Shown here piece by piece: positions 44,262 through 56,390 of a stretch of DNA of 64,000 nt. How positions within the stretch are numbered: position 1 is the stretch's first letter; every line of letters begins with the position of its first letter. Below the pieces are notes generated by a model that was not told the DNA's origin, did no database searches, and worked only from the letters and a program-made list of their open reading frames with translations. Made by a program: the position numbers and the translations under genes. Source of the DNA: Prostheceraeus crozeri (lineage: Eukaryota; Platyhelminthes; Polycladida; Euryleptidae); the NCBI GenBank assembly GCA_907163375.1, contig CAJQUW010006842.1, forward strand, positions 191,001 to 255,000, given 5' to 3'.

Positions 44262-47200
44262 CATATGAAGTGTCATAAGATTTACAAGTTAGACTAAGCG
44301 TTCTACTATTTGTAAATGAAAGATATAGTTTCACCAGTTTACATATTGAAAATAAAGTTTCAATAGTGTGTGCGTTAGAAATAAAGCTTTATCTGTTTGT
44401 ATGTTAGAAACAAAATAAAGTTTACAAGATAAAAAGTAAAGTTTCACCACTTTACAAGTTAAAAAATAAAGTTTCAATAGTGTATGCGTTAGAAATAAAG
44501 GTGTAACTGTTTGTAAAAATAAGATCGCAAGATTTACTAGTTTACAAGTTAGACTAAGTGCAAATTAAAAATAAAATTATAACTGTTTCAAGAGTTTACA
44601 AGTTAGAAATAAAGTTTCAATAGTGTATGCGTTAGAAATAAAGTCTTAGCTGTTTGTATATCAAAATAAAGTTTCAAGAGTTTACAAGTTAGAAATAAAG
44701 TTTCAATAGTGTATATGTTAGAAATAGAATGAAGTTTCACCAGTTGGCAAGTTAAGAATAAAGTTCTATCTGTTTATATGTTAGAAACAAAATGAAGTTT
44801 CACCAGTTTACAAGTTACGAATAAAGTTCTATCTGTTTAAGTTAACAAGTTAAAAATAAAGTTTCAATAGTTTGCAAGTTAAAAATGAAGTTTCAATAGT
44901 GTGTATGTTAAGAATAAAGTTCTATCTGTTTATATGTTAGAAATAAAATGAAGGTTCACCAGTTGGCAAGTTAAGAATGAAGTTTTATCTGTTTCTATGA
45001 TAGAAATGAAACAAAGTTTCAACCGTTTACAAGTTAAAACTAAAGTTTCAATAGTTTACAAGTTAAGAATAAAGTTTCAATAGTGTGCACGTTCAGAATA
45101 AAGTTCTATCTGTTTGTATGTTAGAAATAAACATCTATCTGTTTATATGTTAGAAATAGAATGAAGGTTCACCAGTTTACAAGTTAAGAATAAAGTTCTA
45201 TCTGTTTGTATGTTAGAAATAAAATGAAGTTTCACCAGTTTACAAGTTACGAATAAAGTTCTATCTGTTTGTATGTTAGAAATAAAGATGTAACTGTTTG
45301 TAAAAATAAGATCGCAAGATTTACTAGTTTACAAGTTAGACTAAGTGTAAATAAAAAATAAAATTATAGCTGTTTCACGAGTTAAAGCGTTGATGCAACG
45401 ATGAACAATTAATAAGCTGAAAAGTTTTAGATTCACTTTAACATTACCATATGTTTACAGATAGAAATGTATCACAGCAAAGCTACTTCATGAGTTAGTT
45501 TGCCAGGAGTGTATCATCTCAAACTTTTACTCCGACTGTGGAATATTGATTTCCATGATGAAGATTTAAATAGTTAGATTCGATGACGAACAAGATTTAC
45601 TAGTTTACAAGTTGGACAAAGCGTTCTACTATTTGTAAATGAAAGATATCATTTCAACAGTTTACCAGTTAGAAATAAAGTTTCAACAGTCTACAAGTTA
45701 AAAATAAAGTTTCAACCGTTTACAAGTTAAAAATGAAGTTTCAATAGTGTGTATGTTAAGAATAAAGTTCTATCTGTTTATATATCAAAATAAAGTTTCA
45801 ACCGTTTACAAGTAAAAAATGAAGTTTCAATAGTGTGTATGTTAAGAATAAAGTTCTATCTGTTTATATGTTAGAAATAAAAATGAGGGTTCACCAGTTT
45901 ACAAGTTAAGAATAAAGTTCTATCTGTTTATATGTTAGAAATAGAATGAAGTTTCACCAGTTTACAAGTTAAGAATAAAGTTCTATCTGTTTACAAGTTA
46001 AAAATGAAGTTTCAATAGTGTGTATGTTAAGAATAAAGTTCTATCTGTTTATATGTTAGAAATAAAAATGAGGGTTCATCAGTTTACAAGTTAAGAATAA
46101 AGTTCTATCTGTTTGTATGTTAGAAATAAAACAGAGTTTCAACCGTTTACAAGTTAAAAATAAAGTTTCAATAGTTTACAAGTTAAAAATAAAGTTTCAA
46201 TAGTGTACATGTTAAGAATAAAGTTCTATCTGTTTATGCGTTAGAAATAGAATGAAGTTTCACCAGTTTACAAGTTAAGAATAAAGTTCTATCTGTTTAT
46301 ATGTTAGAAATAAAATGAAGTTTCATCAGTTTACAAGTTAAGAATAAAGTTGTATCTGTTTGTATGTTAGAAATAAAACAAAGTTTCAACTGTTAACAAG
46401 TTAAAAATAAAGTTTCAATAGTTTGCAAGTTAAAACTAATGTTTCAATAGTGCGTATGTTAAGAATAAAGTTTTATCTGTTTGTATGATACAAATAAAAC
46501 AAAGTTTCAACCGTTTACAAGTTAAAAATAAAGTTTCAATAGTTTACAAGTTAAAAATAAAGTTTCAATAGTATGCATGTTCAGAATAAAGTTCTATCTG
46601 TTTATATGTTAGAAATAGAATGAAGTTTCACCAGTTTACAAGTTAAGAATAAAGTTCTATCTGTTTATATGTTAGAAATAAAATGAAGGTTCATCAGTTT
46701 ACAAGCTAATAATAAAGTTTTATCTGTTTGTATGTTAGAAATAAAACAAAGTTTCAACCGTTAACAAGTTAAAAATAAAGTTTCTGATGAAAATAAAGTT
46801 TCAATAGTGTATATGATGGAAATAAAGTTTAAGCGCTTTGTGCGTTAGAAATAAAGTTTCAGCCGTTTACAAGTTAAAAATAAAGTTTCAACAGTGTGTA
46901 CGTTAAGAATAAAGTTCTATCTGTTTATATGTTAGAAATAAGAATGAAGGTTCACCAGTTTACAAGTTAAGAATAAAGTTTTATCTGCTTGTATGTCAGA
47001 AATGAAATAAAGTTTCACCAGTTTAAAAGTTAAGAATAAAGTTTCAATAGTGTGTATGTTAAGAATAAAGTTTTATCTATTTGTAGGTTAGAATTAAAAC
47101 AAACTTTCAACAGTTTACCAGTTAAAAATAAAGTTTCAATAGTTAACACGTTAAAAATAGAGTTTCAATAGTGTATATGTTAAGAATAAAGTTCTATCCG

Positions 47201-48930
47201 TTTGTATGTTAGAAATAAAAATGAAGGTTCACCAGTTTACAAGTTAAGAATAAAGTTTTATCTGCTTGCATGTCAGAAATGAAATAAAGTTTCACCAGTT
47301 TAAAAGTTAAGAATAAAGTTTCAATAGTATGTATGTTGAGAATAAAGTTCTATCTGTTTATATGTTAGAAATAAAATGAAGTTTCGCCAGTTTACATGTT
47401 AAGAATAAATTTTATCTGCTTGTATGTTAGAAATGAAATAAAGTTTCACCAGTTTCCAAGTTAAAAAATAAAGTTTCAATAGTGTGTATGTTAGAAATAA
47501 AGTTTCAATAGTGTGTATGTTAAGAATAAAGTTTTATCTGTTTGTATGCTAGAAATAAAACAAAGTTTCAACCGTTAACAAGTTAAAAATAAAGTTTCAG
47601 ATGAAAATAAAGTTTCAATAGTGTATATGATGGAAATAAAGTTTAAGCGCTTTGTGCGTTAGAAATAAAGTTTCAGCCGTTTACAAGTTAAAAATAAAGT
47701 TTCAACAGTGTGTATGTTAAGAATAAAGTTCTATCTGTTTATATGTTAGAAATAAAACGAAGGTTCACCAGTTTACAAGTTAAGAATAAATTTTTATCTG
47801 CTTGTATGTTAGAATTAAAACAAAGTTTCACCAGTTTACAAGTTAAAAAATAAAGTTTCAATTGTGTGTACGTTAGAAATAAAGTTTCAATAGCGTGTAT
47901 GTTAAGAATAAAGTTTTATCTGTTTGTATGTTAGAAATAAAATGAAGGTTCATCAGTTTACAAGTTAATAATAAAGTTTTATCTGTTTGTATGTTAGAAA
48001 TAAAACAAAGTTTCAACCGTTAACAAGTTAAAAATAAAGTTTCAATAGTTTTCAAGTTAAAACTAATGTTTCAATAGTCCGTATGTTAAGAATAAAGTTT
48101 TATCTGTTTGTATGTTGGAAATAAAATGAAGCTTCGCCAGTTTACAAGTTAAGAATAAAGTTTTATCAGCTCGTATGTTAGAAATATAATGAAGTTTCAC
48201 CAGTTTACAAATTAAAAATAAAGTTTCAATAGTGTGCACGTTAGAAATAAAGTTTCAACCGTTTACAAGTTAAAAATAAAGTTTCAACAGTGTCTACGTT
48301 AGAAATAAAGTTTTATCTTTTTGTAAAGTACGATCGTTGGATTTACTAGTTTGCAAGTTATACTCAGCATTCTACTAGTTGTAATTGAAAATATCGTTTC
48401 AACAGTTTACAGATTAAAATAAAGTTTCAATAGTGTGTATGATGGAAATAAAGTTTAAGCGCTTTGTGCGTTAGAAATAAAGTTTCAGCCGTTTACAAGT
48501 TAAAAATAAAGTTTCAACAGTGTGCACGTTAGAAATAAAGTTTCAACAGTTTACAAGTTGAAAAATAAAGTTTCAACAGTGTGTACGTTAGAAATAAATG
48601 AAAGTAAGAACTTCATCGTTGAGTATTCAAAGCATGTTTTGTAAATCAAATGTGTATAGTCCTGACATGATAGAATCGTGTTAGAAATAAAGTTTCAGCC
48701 GTTTACAAGTTAAAAATAAAGTTTCAACAATGTGCACGTTAGAAATAAAGTTTTAGCTGTTTATATGTTAGAAACAAAATAAAGTTTCAACAGTTTACAA
48801 GTTGAAAAATAAAGTTTCAACAGTGTGTACGTTAGAAATAAATGAAAGAAAAGAACTTCATCGTATGAGTATTCAAAGCATGTTTTGTAAATCAAATGTG
48901 TATAGTCCTGACTAGATAGAATCAAATGAA
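44262..48930 (+). repeat. AATAAA-bearing minisatellite, left arm
   Basis: About 4.7 kb of 29-34 bp units of the type GTTTACAAGTTAAAAATAAA followed by GTTTCAACA, alternating with GTGTGTACGTTAGAAATAAA and CTGTTTATATGTTAGAAATA variants. Almost every unit contains AATAAA on this strand, pointing to the centre. A unique spacer of about 230 bp lies at 45375-45600. Near the inner end a 75-bp unit (GTATTCAAAGCATGTTTTGT, TATAGTCCTGACATGATAGA) occurs at about 48605 and 48850. There is no coding capacity. Confidence 0.9.
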
Positions 48931-48952
48931 CTTGACAAACGCGTTTGTCAAG
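48931..48952. repeat. centre of the giant inverted repeat
   Basis: A perfect 22-bp palindrome (half-site CTTGACAAACG) with the symmetry axis between 48941 and 48942. Flanks are symmetric except for a few small indels. There is no unique spacer, so the arms meet directly and could extrude as a hairpin. Confidence 0.9.
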
Positions 48953-51900
48953 CTTGATTCTATCATGTCAGGACTATACACATTTCATTTACAAAACATG
49001 CTTTGAATACTCATACGATGAAGTTCTTTTCTTTCATTTATTTCTAACGTACACACTGTTGAAACTTTATTTTTAACTTGTAAACGGCTGAAACTTTATT
49101 TCTAACGCACAAAGCGCTTAAACTTTATTTCCATCATATACACTATTGAAAATTTATTTTCATCTGAAACTTTATTTTTAACTTGTTAACGGTTGAAACT
49201 TTGTTTTATTTCTAACATACAAACAGATAAAACTTTATTATTAGCTTGTAAACTGATGAACCTTCATTTTATTTCTAGCATATAAACAGATAGAACTTTA
49301 TTCTTAACATACACGCTATTGAAACTTTATTTCTAACATACACACTATTGAAACTTTATTTTTTAACTTGTAAACTGGTGAAACTTTGTTTTAATTCTAA
49401 CATACAAGCAGATAAAAATTTATTCTTAACTTGTAAACTGGTGAACCTTCGTTTTATTTCTAACATATAGACAGATAGAACTTTATTCTTAACATACACA
49501 CTATTGAAACTTTATTTTTAACTTGTAAACGGCTGAAACTTTATTTCTAACGCGCAAAGCGCTTAAACTTTATTTCCATCATACACACTATTGAAACTTT
49601 ATTTTCATCTGAAACTTTATTTTTAACTTGTTAACGGTTGAAACTTTGTTTTATTTCTAGCATACAAACAGATAAAACTTTATTCTTAACATACACACTA
49701 TTGAAACTTTATTTCTAACCTACACACTATTGAAACTTTATTTTTTAACTTGTAAACTGGTGAAACTTTATTTCATTTCTAACATACAAGCAGATAAAAT
49801 TTATTCTTAACATGTAAACTGGCGAAACTTCATTTTATTTCTAACATATAAACAGATAGAACTTTATTCTCAACATACATACTATTGAAACTTTATTCTT
49901 AACTTTTAAACTGGTGAAACTTTATTTCATTTCTGACATGCAAGCAGATAAAACTTTATTCTTAACTTGTAAACTGGTGAACCTTCTTTTTTATTTCTAG
50001 CATACAAACAGATAAAACTTTATTCTTAACATACACACTATTGAAACTTTATTTCTAACATACACACTATTGAAACTTTATTTTTAACTTGTAAACGGTT
50101 GAAACTTTGTTTTAATTCTAACCTACAAATAGATAAAACTTTATTCTTAACTTACACACTATTGAAACTTTATTCTTAACTTTTAAACTGGTGAAACTTT
50201 ATTTCATTTCTGACATACAAGCAGATAAAACTTTATCCTTAACTTGTAAACTGGTGAACCTTCATTCTAATTTCTAACATATAAACAGATTGAACTTTAT
50301 TCTTAACGTACACACTGTTGAAACTTTATTTTTAACTTGTAAACGGCTAAAACTTTATTTCTAACGCACAAAGCGCTTAAACTTTATTTCCATCATATAC
50401 ACTATTGAAAATTTATTTTCATCTGAAACTTTATTTTTAACTTGTTAACGGTTGAAACTTTGTTTTATTTCTAACATACAAACAGATAAAACTTTATTAT
50501 TAGCTTGTAAACTGATGAACCTTCATTTTATTTCTAGCATATAAACAGATAGAACTTTATTCTTAACTTGTAAACTGGTGAAACTTCATTCTATTTCTAA
50601 CATATAAACAGATAGAACTTTATTCTGAACATGCACACTATTGAAACTTTATTTTTAACTTGTAAACTATTGAAACTTTATTTTTAACTTGTAAACGGTT
50701 GAAACTTTGTTTTATTTGTATCATACAAACAGATAAAACTTTATTCTTAACATACGCACTATTTAAACATTAGTTTTAACTTGCAAACTATTGAAACTTT
50801 ATTTGTAACTTGTTAACGGTTGAAACTTTGTTTTATTTCTAACATACGAGTACAAACAGATACAACTTTATTCTTAACTTGTAAACTGATGAAACTTCAT
50901 TTTATTTCTAACATATAAACAGATAGAACTTTATTCTTAACTTGTAAACTGGTGAAACTTCATTCCATTTCTAACATATAAACAGATAGAACTTTATTCT
51001 TAACATGTACACTATTGAAACTTTATTCTTAACTTGTAAACTATTGAAACTTTATTTTTAACTTGTAAACGGTTGAAACTCTGTTTTATTTCTAACATAC
51101 AAACAGATAGAACTTTATTCTTAACTTGTAAACTGATGAACCCTCATTTTTATTTCTAACATATAAACAGATAGAACTTTATTCTTAACATACACACTAT
51201 TGAAACTTCATTTTTAACTTGTAAACAGATAGAACTTTATTCTTAACTTGTAAACTGGTGAAACTTCATTCTATTTCTAACATATAAACAGATAGAACTT
51301 TATTCTTAACATACACACTATTGAAACTTTATTTTTAACTCTTAAACTGGTGAAGCTTTATTTCATTTCTGACATGCAAGCAGATAAAACTTTATTCTTA
51401 ACTTGTAAACTGGTGAACCCTCATTTTTATTTCTAACATATAAACAGATAGAACTTTATTCTTAACATACACACTATTGAAACTTCATTTTTAACTTGTA
51501 AACGGTTGAAACTTTGTTTTGATATATAAACAGATAGAACTTTATTCTTAACATACACACTATTGAAACTTCATTTTTAACTTGTAAACGGTTGAAACTT
51601 TATTTTTAACTTGTAGACTGTTGAAACTTTATTTCTAACTGGTAAACTGTTGAAATGATATCTTTCATTTACAAATAGTAGAACGCTTTGTCCAACTTGT
51701 AAACTAGTAAATCTTGTTCGTCATCGAATCTAACTATTTAAATCTTCATCATGGAAATCAATGTTCCGCAGTCGGAGTAAAAGTTTGAGATGATACACTC
51801 CTGGCAAACTAACTCATGAAGTAGCTTTGCTGTGATACATTTCTATCTGTAAACATATGGTAATGTTAAAGTGAATCTAAAACTTTTCAGCTTATTAATT

Positions 51901-53040
51901 GTTCATCGTTGCATCAACGCTTTAACTCGTGAAACAGTTATAATTTTATTTTTAATTTACACTTAGTCTAACTTGTAAACTAGTAAATCTTGCGATCTTA
52001 TTTTTACAAACAGTTACATCTTTATTTCTAACATATAAACAGATAGAACTTTATTCTTAACTTGTAAACTGGTGAACCTTCATTCTATTTCTAACATATT
52101 AACAGATAGATGTTTATTTCTAACATACAAACAGATAGAACTTTATTCGTAACTTGTAAACTGGTGAACCTTCATTCTATTTCTAACATATAAACAGATA
52201 GATGTTTATTTCTAACATACAAACAGATAGAACTTTATTCTGAACGTGCACACTATTGAAACTTTATTCTTAACTTGTAAACTATTGAAACTTTAGTTTT
52301 AACTTGTAAACGGTTGAAACTTTGTTTCATTTCTATCATAGAAACAGATAAAACTTCATTCTTAACTTGCCAACTGGTGAACCTTCATTTTATTTCTAAC
52401 ATATAAACAGATAGAACTTTATTCTTAACATACACACTATTGAAACTTCATTTTTAACTTGCAAACTATTGAAACTTTATTTTTAACTTGCTAACTTAAA
52501 CAGATAGAACTTTATTCGTAACTTGTAAACTGGTGAAACTTCATTTTGTTTCTAACATATAAACAGATAGAACTTTATTCTTAACTTGCCAACTGGTGAA
52601 ACTTCATTCTATTTCTAACATATACACTATTGAAACTTTATTTCTAACTTGTAAACTCTTGAAACTTTATTTTGATATACAAACAGCTAAGACTTTATTT
52701 CTAACGCATACACTATTGAAACTTTATTTCTAACTTGTAAACTCTTGAAACAGTTATAATTTTATTTTTAATTTGCACTTAGTCTAACTTGTAAACTAGT
52801 AAATCTTGCGATCTTATTTTTACAAACAGTTACACCTTTATTTCTAGCGCATACACTATTGAAACTTTATTTTTTAACTTGTAAAGTGGTGAAACTTTAC
52901 TTTTTATCTTGTAAACTTTATTTTGTTTCTAACATACAAACAGATAAAGCTTTATTTCTAACGCACACACTATTGAAACTTTATTTTCAATATGTAAACT
53001 GGTGAAACTATATCTTTCATTTACAAATAGTAGAACGCTT
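48953..53040 (-). repeat. AATAAA-bearing minisatellite, right arm
   Basis: Mirror of the left array (on the plus strand TTATTTTTAACTTGTAAAC and TTATTTCTAACATACAAAC units), about 580 bp shorter in the part between the centre and the unique spacer (51660-51925). Unit order largely follows the left array, so the arrays were duplicated together and then changed in copy number. Confidence 0.9.
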
Positions 53041-53293
53041 AGTCTAACTTGTAAATCTTATGACACTTCATATGGGTGATGATGGTAGTTGAAATAGTGT
53101 CAAATAAAATTTAGATAGCTTACATGATACAGGGATAGCAATCGACTGCGATCCATGTGTAAAGAGCTTGTTAGACTACGGAAGAGAGAAGTGTGTTATG
53201 TTGCGTGTGGCGCGTGAGTGTCCTCCCATTTCATTCCATTCATCAATTCATCTCATTGATAGAGGTAGGTAGAACTCATGGTTCTCATAACGT

Positions 53294-53773
53294 ATGCAAT
53301 GGATAGTTTTAGGCAACCTTCGACAGTTGGCTAAATGTCGCCCTGGCGCGAATGCATACTACGTTGAGACAGAGGCAATCACTTGCAAACATGACGCAGA
53401 GAGGTTTAACAAGATTGACCATTGCCGAATGTCCCTTGCGGTATACATAGCTACGGGTTTCACCGCCGCCCTTTACAGGAACGCCCGTCGAAAGGAAGTA
53501 TTACACCGAACTTCATTTGCAACATTCAAGTTGACTGATAGCAGATTCAACTTAATGATAGTATTCGCCAGTCCGAAGACTGCCCAGGGCAAACCGCGAG
53601 GAGGTTCTATCATGTCTTGCCCCATGGTGGCCCTTAAGAGAGCCGATGGTTCGTTCTCGGGAGTAACGTCATCTTACACCCTACCAATTCTGCTGAGAGA
53701 GTCTTTGACTCTCTCTTTGGTAGCAGTGTCGACTTCCACACTAACTGGTACATGGCTAAAAAGTGGAATGTAG
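53294..53773 (+). CDS. gene D, unknown protein of 159 aa, right arm
   Basis: ATG 53294 with an in-frame TAA six bases upstream. The sequence is protein-like and basic: WIVLGNLRQLAKCRPGANAY, TCKHDAERFNKIDHCRMSLA, YRNARRKEVLHRTSFATFKL, TDSRFNLMIVFASPKTAQGK, RGGSIMSCPMVALKRADGSF. The last 20 residues or so (Ser/Thr-rich) lie antisense to the coding part of gene C and may not be real. Four Cys and several His in the first 60 residues could bind metal, but no known finger pattern is evident. Residues from ATFKLTDSRF to SCPMV are duplicated as gene B exon 1. No family was recognised. It is convergent with and overlaps gene C. Confidence 0.5.
   Translation: MQWIVLGNLRQLAKCRPGANAYYVETEAITCKHDAERFNKIDHCRMSLAVYIATGFTAALYRNARRKEVLHRTSFATFKLTDSRFNLMIVFASPKTAQGKPRGGSIMSCPMVALKRADGSFSGVTSSYTLPILLRESLTLSLVAVSTSTLTGTWLKSGM
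53629..53644 (-). promoter_or_regulatory. histone-type 3' stem-loop after gene C, right arm
   Basis: The same hairpin as at 43692-43707 (GGCTCT, loop CTTA, AGGGCC, then ACCA). Here it begins 29 nt after the intact gene C stop, almost the same spacing as at gene A (31 nt). Confidence 0.55.
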
Positions 53774-53940
53774 CGCCATTCCGTTGGATTGACAGCAGTT
53801 GCTGTCATCGGATTGCCAATCCGAGCAAGATTATTAAAAACTCTGTCTTGCTCCTCTAGCCTGGCAAACTCCTCAAATAAATTTCGCGGCCTTAACTGCG
53901 GTCCGCGAGGAGAGCTGACTTGACTGTTCGGCGTCTGCAT
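53674..53940 (-). CDS. gene C, unknown protein of 88 aa, right arm
   Basis: ATG 53940, stop 53676-53674. The protein starts MQTPNSQVSSPRGPQLRP, has an acidic/basic helix (NLFEEFARLEEQDRVFNNLA), a TEWRYIPLFSHVPVSVEVDT segment and a basic C terminus (KERVKDSLSRIGRV). No domain was recognised. It has a TATA box, a leader of about 10 nt, no intron and a stem-loop 29 nt after the stop, the layout of replication-dependent histone genes, although the protein has no histone fold sequence. Its 3' end overlaps gene D on the other strand. S-phase expression without poly(A) is inference. Confidence 0.55.
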   Translation of the reverse strand: MQTPNSQVSSPRGPQLRPRNLFEEFARLEEQDRVFNNLARIGNPMTATAVNPTEWRYIPLFSHVPVSVEVDTATKERVKDSLSRIGRV

Positions 53941-53971
53941 GATTGAAATGAAATGAAATGAGAGGCAGTGG

Positions 53972-53979
53972 TTTATATA
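53972..53979 (-). promoter_or_regulatory. TATA box of gene C, right arm
   Basis: TATATAAA on the minus strand, at the same distance from the ATG (53940) as in the left arm. On the plus strand TTTATATA may serve gene B exon 1 (ATG 54030). Confidence 0.6.
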
Positions 53980-54029
53980 CCCTCTAACACGACGCAACGT
54001 TCAAGTTGACTGATAGCAGATTCAACTTA

Positions 54030-54121
54030 ATGATAGTATTCGCCAGTCTAAAGACTGCCCAGGGCAAAGCGCGTGGAGGCTCTATCATGTCTTGCCCCAT
54101 AGTGGACGATTATACGGTAGT
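54030..54121 (+). pseudogene. gene B exon 1, right arm (gene interrupted)
   Basis: Identical in layout to the left-arm exon 43304-43213, with the donor GTTAGT at 54122. The matching exon 2 starts around 54252 and is split after four bases by the 8-kb TIR element; the rest is at 62311-62564. The right-arm copy of gene B therefore cannot be expressed normally. Confidence 0.4.
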
Positions 54122-54255
54122 GTTAGTAGATTTCAATCGCTGAAAAGGGAAGATGAGAATCATTTCATTTGTCTCATCAACGTTTATCATGGGAGCAATC
54201 ATTGAAGGGATATCTAATGAATTACATTTCACTCTACTCCATATCATGTAGACTA

Positions 54256-54510
54256 CCCAAGTAGCACAAACTCCTAGCATACGTTGGTCCAGCATTGGTC
54301 CTTTGAATGTTACATTGGCTTTCAGTGGCCTTCGTTAGCCGACATAAGCCAGCATTGGTCCAACGTTTGTATCTTTCCATTGGTTTCGAAAATTGGTTGG
54401 CTTGGAGCTGGCTTACACTGGCCATCTTAATCCTTTAATGAACCGATGTAAAATGAAAATGTAGATAGCCATCTTCGAGCCAATGATGGTCCATTAATGG
54501 TAATTTTGTC
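54256..54510 (+). repeat. left subterminal degenerate repeats of the 8-kb element
   Basis: The words GTTGGTCCAGCATTGGTCC, GCCAGCATTGGTCCAACGTT and TTGGTTGGCTTGGAGCTGGC follow each other without a fixed period. All are variants of a short TTGGTCCAACG-like palindromic phrase. Confidence 0.6.
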
Positions 54511-55227
54511 TGAAAGGCTAGATGACAGTTAAATAAAGTGCATAGGAAGAAAAACATTGTCATAGAACATACTCTATTAGCGTTGCCCTATTATTGTTTT
54601 ATTACAATATTTTAATGGAAATATAATTCTGAATCAGATTAAATTATCGATAAACACATGGGTTATAGATGAAACTGAATGTTTCATGCAATATTCACGA
54701 ATTTAGTTATTAGAATTCGTCAACTGACAAGCACAACAAGGCAACAGATTTCTCTACTTCTCGTTGTCAACATTAAGTCTGTAATTTTTGGGAAATTTGT
54801 ATCTCAAAACAGGCAAATCAACCTATTGTAAACTTTGCTTGATTCACACTAAAGACCTGAATTATCAATTATCTGATGATCTATCAACCAGCACTAATTG
54901 GCTTGTCTCTTTTGTAAATAACATTTACCCTCCATATATAGATGTCAGTAGACAGTGTGAAAGTTGCTCGTGATGTGAAATGTGTTTGAATTAAGGAAAG
55001 ACTTACTACATCACCATTCTGTTTGTTTTACTCTTTTGTTTTAAGTTTTCACTTTCAAGCAATGAGCACAAGATTGGAAGAAACCACAAAAGTAAGAGGC
55101 GTATTCAGTAACGGCTAGAGTGAGAAATAGATTCGCTTTGATAATATTCGAATTCCTGATTGAGATTGGCCATTGTTACAGTTTAATGACAACCAAACCA
55201 GACTATGGTCACGATGAGATCTCAGAA

Positions 55228-55303
55228 TGCGAATCGTGCATTAGATTGTTTAGCGCACAGGTCTAGTTAACCTTGGTCGTAGGTTCGAATCCTACCAGTC
55301 GCA
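55228..55303 (+). tRNA. tRNA-like sequence, possibly tRNA-Thr(AGT) pseudogene or SINE head
   Basis: 76 nt with a good T arm (GTAGG TTCGAAT CCTAC), an anticodon arm CAGGT CTAGTTA ACCTT (loop anticodon AGT, T before it as required) with one mismatch at its base, a D arm GTGC/GCGC with an unusually long 13-nt loop, and an acceptor TGCGAAT/AGTCGCA with one mismatch. An extra C before the 3' acceptor strand, a short variable loop and a first pair T-A make a functional tRNA unlikely. It lies inside the 8-kb element. Confidence 0.4.
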
Positions 55304-55926
55304 CAACTTTTGCATGGCAATCTGATCTATCGTGTATTTAATCTCGTTGTTGTTAATTCTCAGACTACGATTCTTACACATGCAATTCTTACGATGCACA
55401 CATACAAAAACAAGTTAAGGGGAATGGAACATCCTCACTTTTGCACCTATATTTGAGAATTTAGAATGTGCAGAATTCGTTTTCATTCGGGAATAACTGA
55501 TATTATGAAGCATTTACAGATGGGATGAATGAAGAAACAGGATCAGCGCATATCTTGGAAACGCATCATTTCCATGATGTTTTATCAACATGTTGGCATG
55601 TCTTTCCGAATATATCACTGCCAGTTGAGCATGTTGTCAGTCGCAATGTGTGTGAGACCCCGCTCGTCAGGGTTTGAGTGTTCAGGTTAAGGTCGAAACG
55701 AACCAGATGAGCACCTGCTGATGACTGACCACCTGCAGCATTAGTACGTCCCTTGGTCAATAGGTTCAGTATTGGTAGAAATTGATCATCAGTAGAATTG
55801 TGGCATAAGTGTTGTATTCCACTACTATATAGAAATGTAGAAAAAGAGTAGTTATTTATTTTGTGTAGTGTTACTTCTAGTGTGTAGCATTATTTCTATT
55901 AAGTTCTAGTATACGCCTACACATAG

Positions 55927-56098
55927 CTATATGTCATAGTCGGCTGCCAATCTTCCGCCATCTGGCTGAAATTCGCCAAAAAAGGGTCTGAAAAGTCGAC
56001 TATTTTCATCCACGGACACGGAAGGCTTGCTCTCTATAAATTCAGTGAAATCGTTAATGTTACATGCTTCAAACTGATTCAACCTGATAACTGCAGGC
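55927..56098 (-). CDS. candidate terminal exon, unknown protein
   Basis: Minus-strand acceptor (GAGTAATCACAG) followed by an open frame of about 57 codons to TAG 55929-55927: AVIRLNQFEACNINDFTEFI, then ESKPSVSVDENSRLFRPFFG and QPDGGRLAADYDI. Acidic and protein-like, but no family was recognised and no upstream exon on this strand was found. It lies within the 8-kb TIR element. Confidence 0.3.
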
Positions 56099-56390
56099 CT
56101 GTGATTACTCCTCAAATTTGTTTATTACTCCTCAAATCCTCAAAAATTCCTCAAATATAGCTTAAATATGAGAAATTCCTCAAATACGCTTTACAGACTA
56201 AATGTCGGATAATGTATTGTTTTTTTGGCGAATGGTGATGATGTGTAAACTTCCAAACAAGAAAATAAGATAGCTGTAACATGTACCCTACATCCATGCT
56301 GCTAATCATGAATCACTCATGATTTGTTTCTTTTCTTTTTCTTCTCTCATGATTTATAACTAAATGATTTTTCTCTCACACACTTGGTAG

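Larger units (their letters stand above)
42244..48941 (+). repeat. left arm of giant inverted repeat
   Basis: Runs from the break in gene A (GAGGAGCGCATGCTGAAGG) through genes B, C and D and the AATAAA-bearing minisatellite to the centre. It is the reverse complement of the right arm with scattered substitutions and indels. The left limit is where the satellite joins gene A. It contains the empty site (TA 43079-43080) of the 8-kb insertion found in the right arm. Confidence 0.92.

Noticed and set aside
44262..53040. CRISPR array or telomeric repeat in the minisatellite.
   Set aside because: There are no unique spacers of constant length between identical repeats, units vary continuously, and the unit is not a known telomere motif. 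The genome is animal-like.
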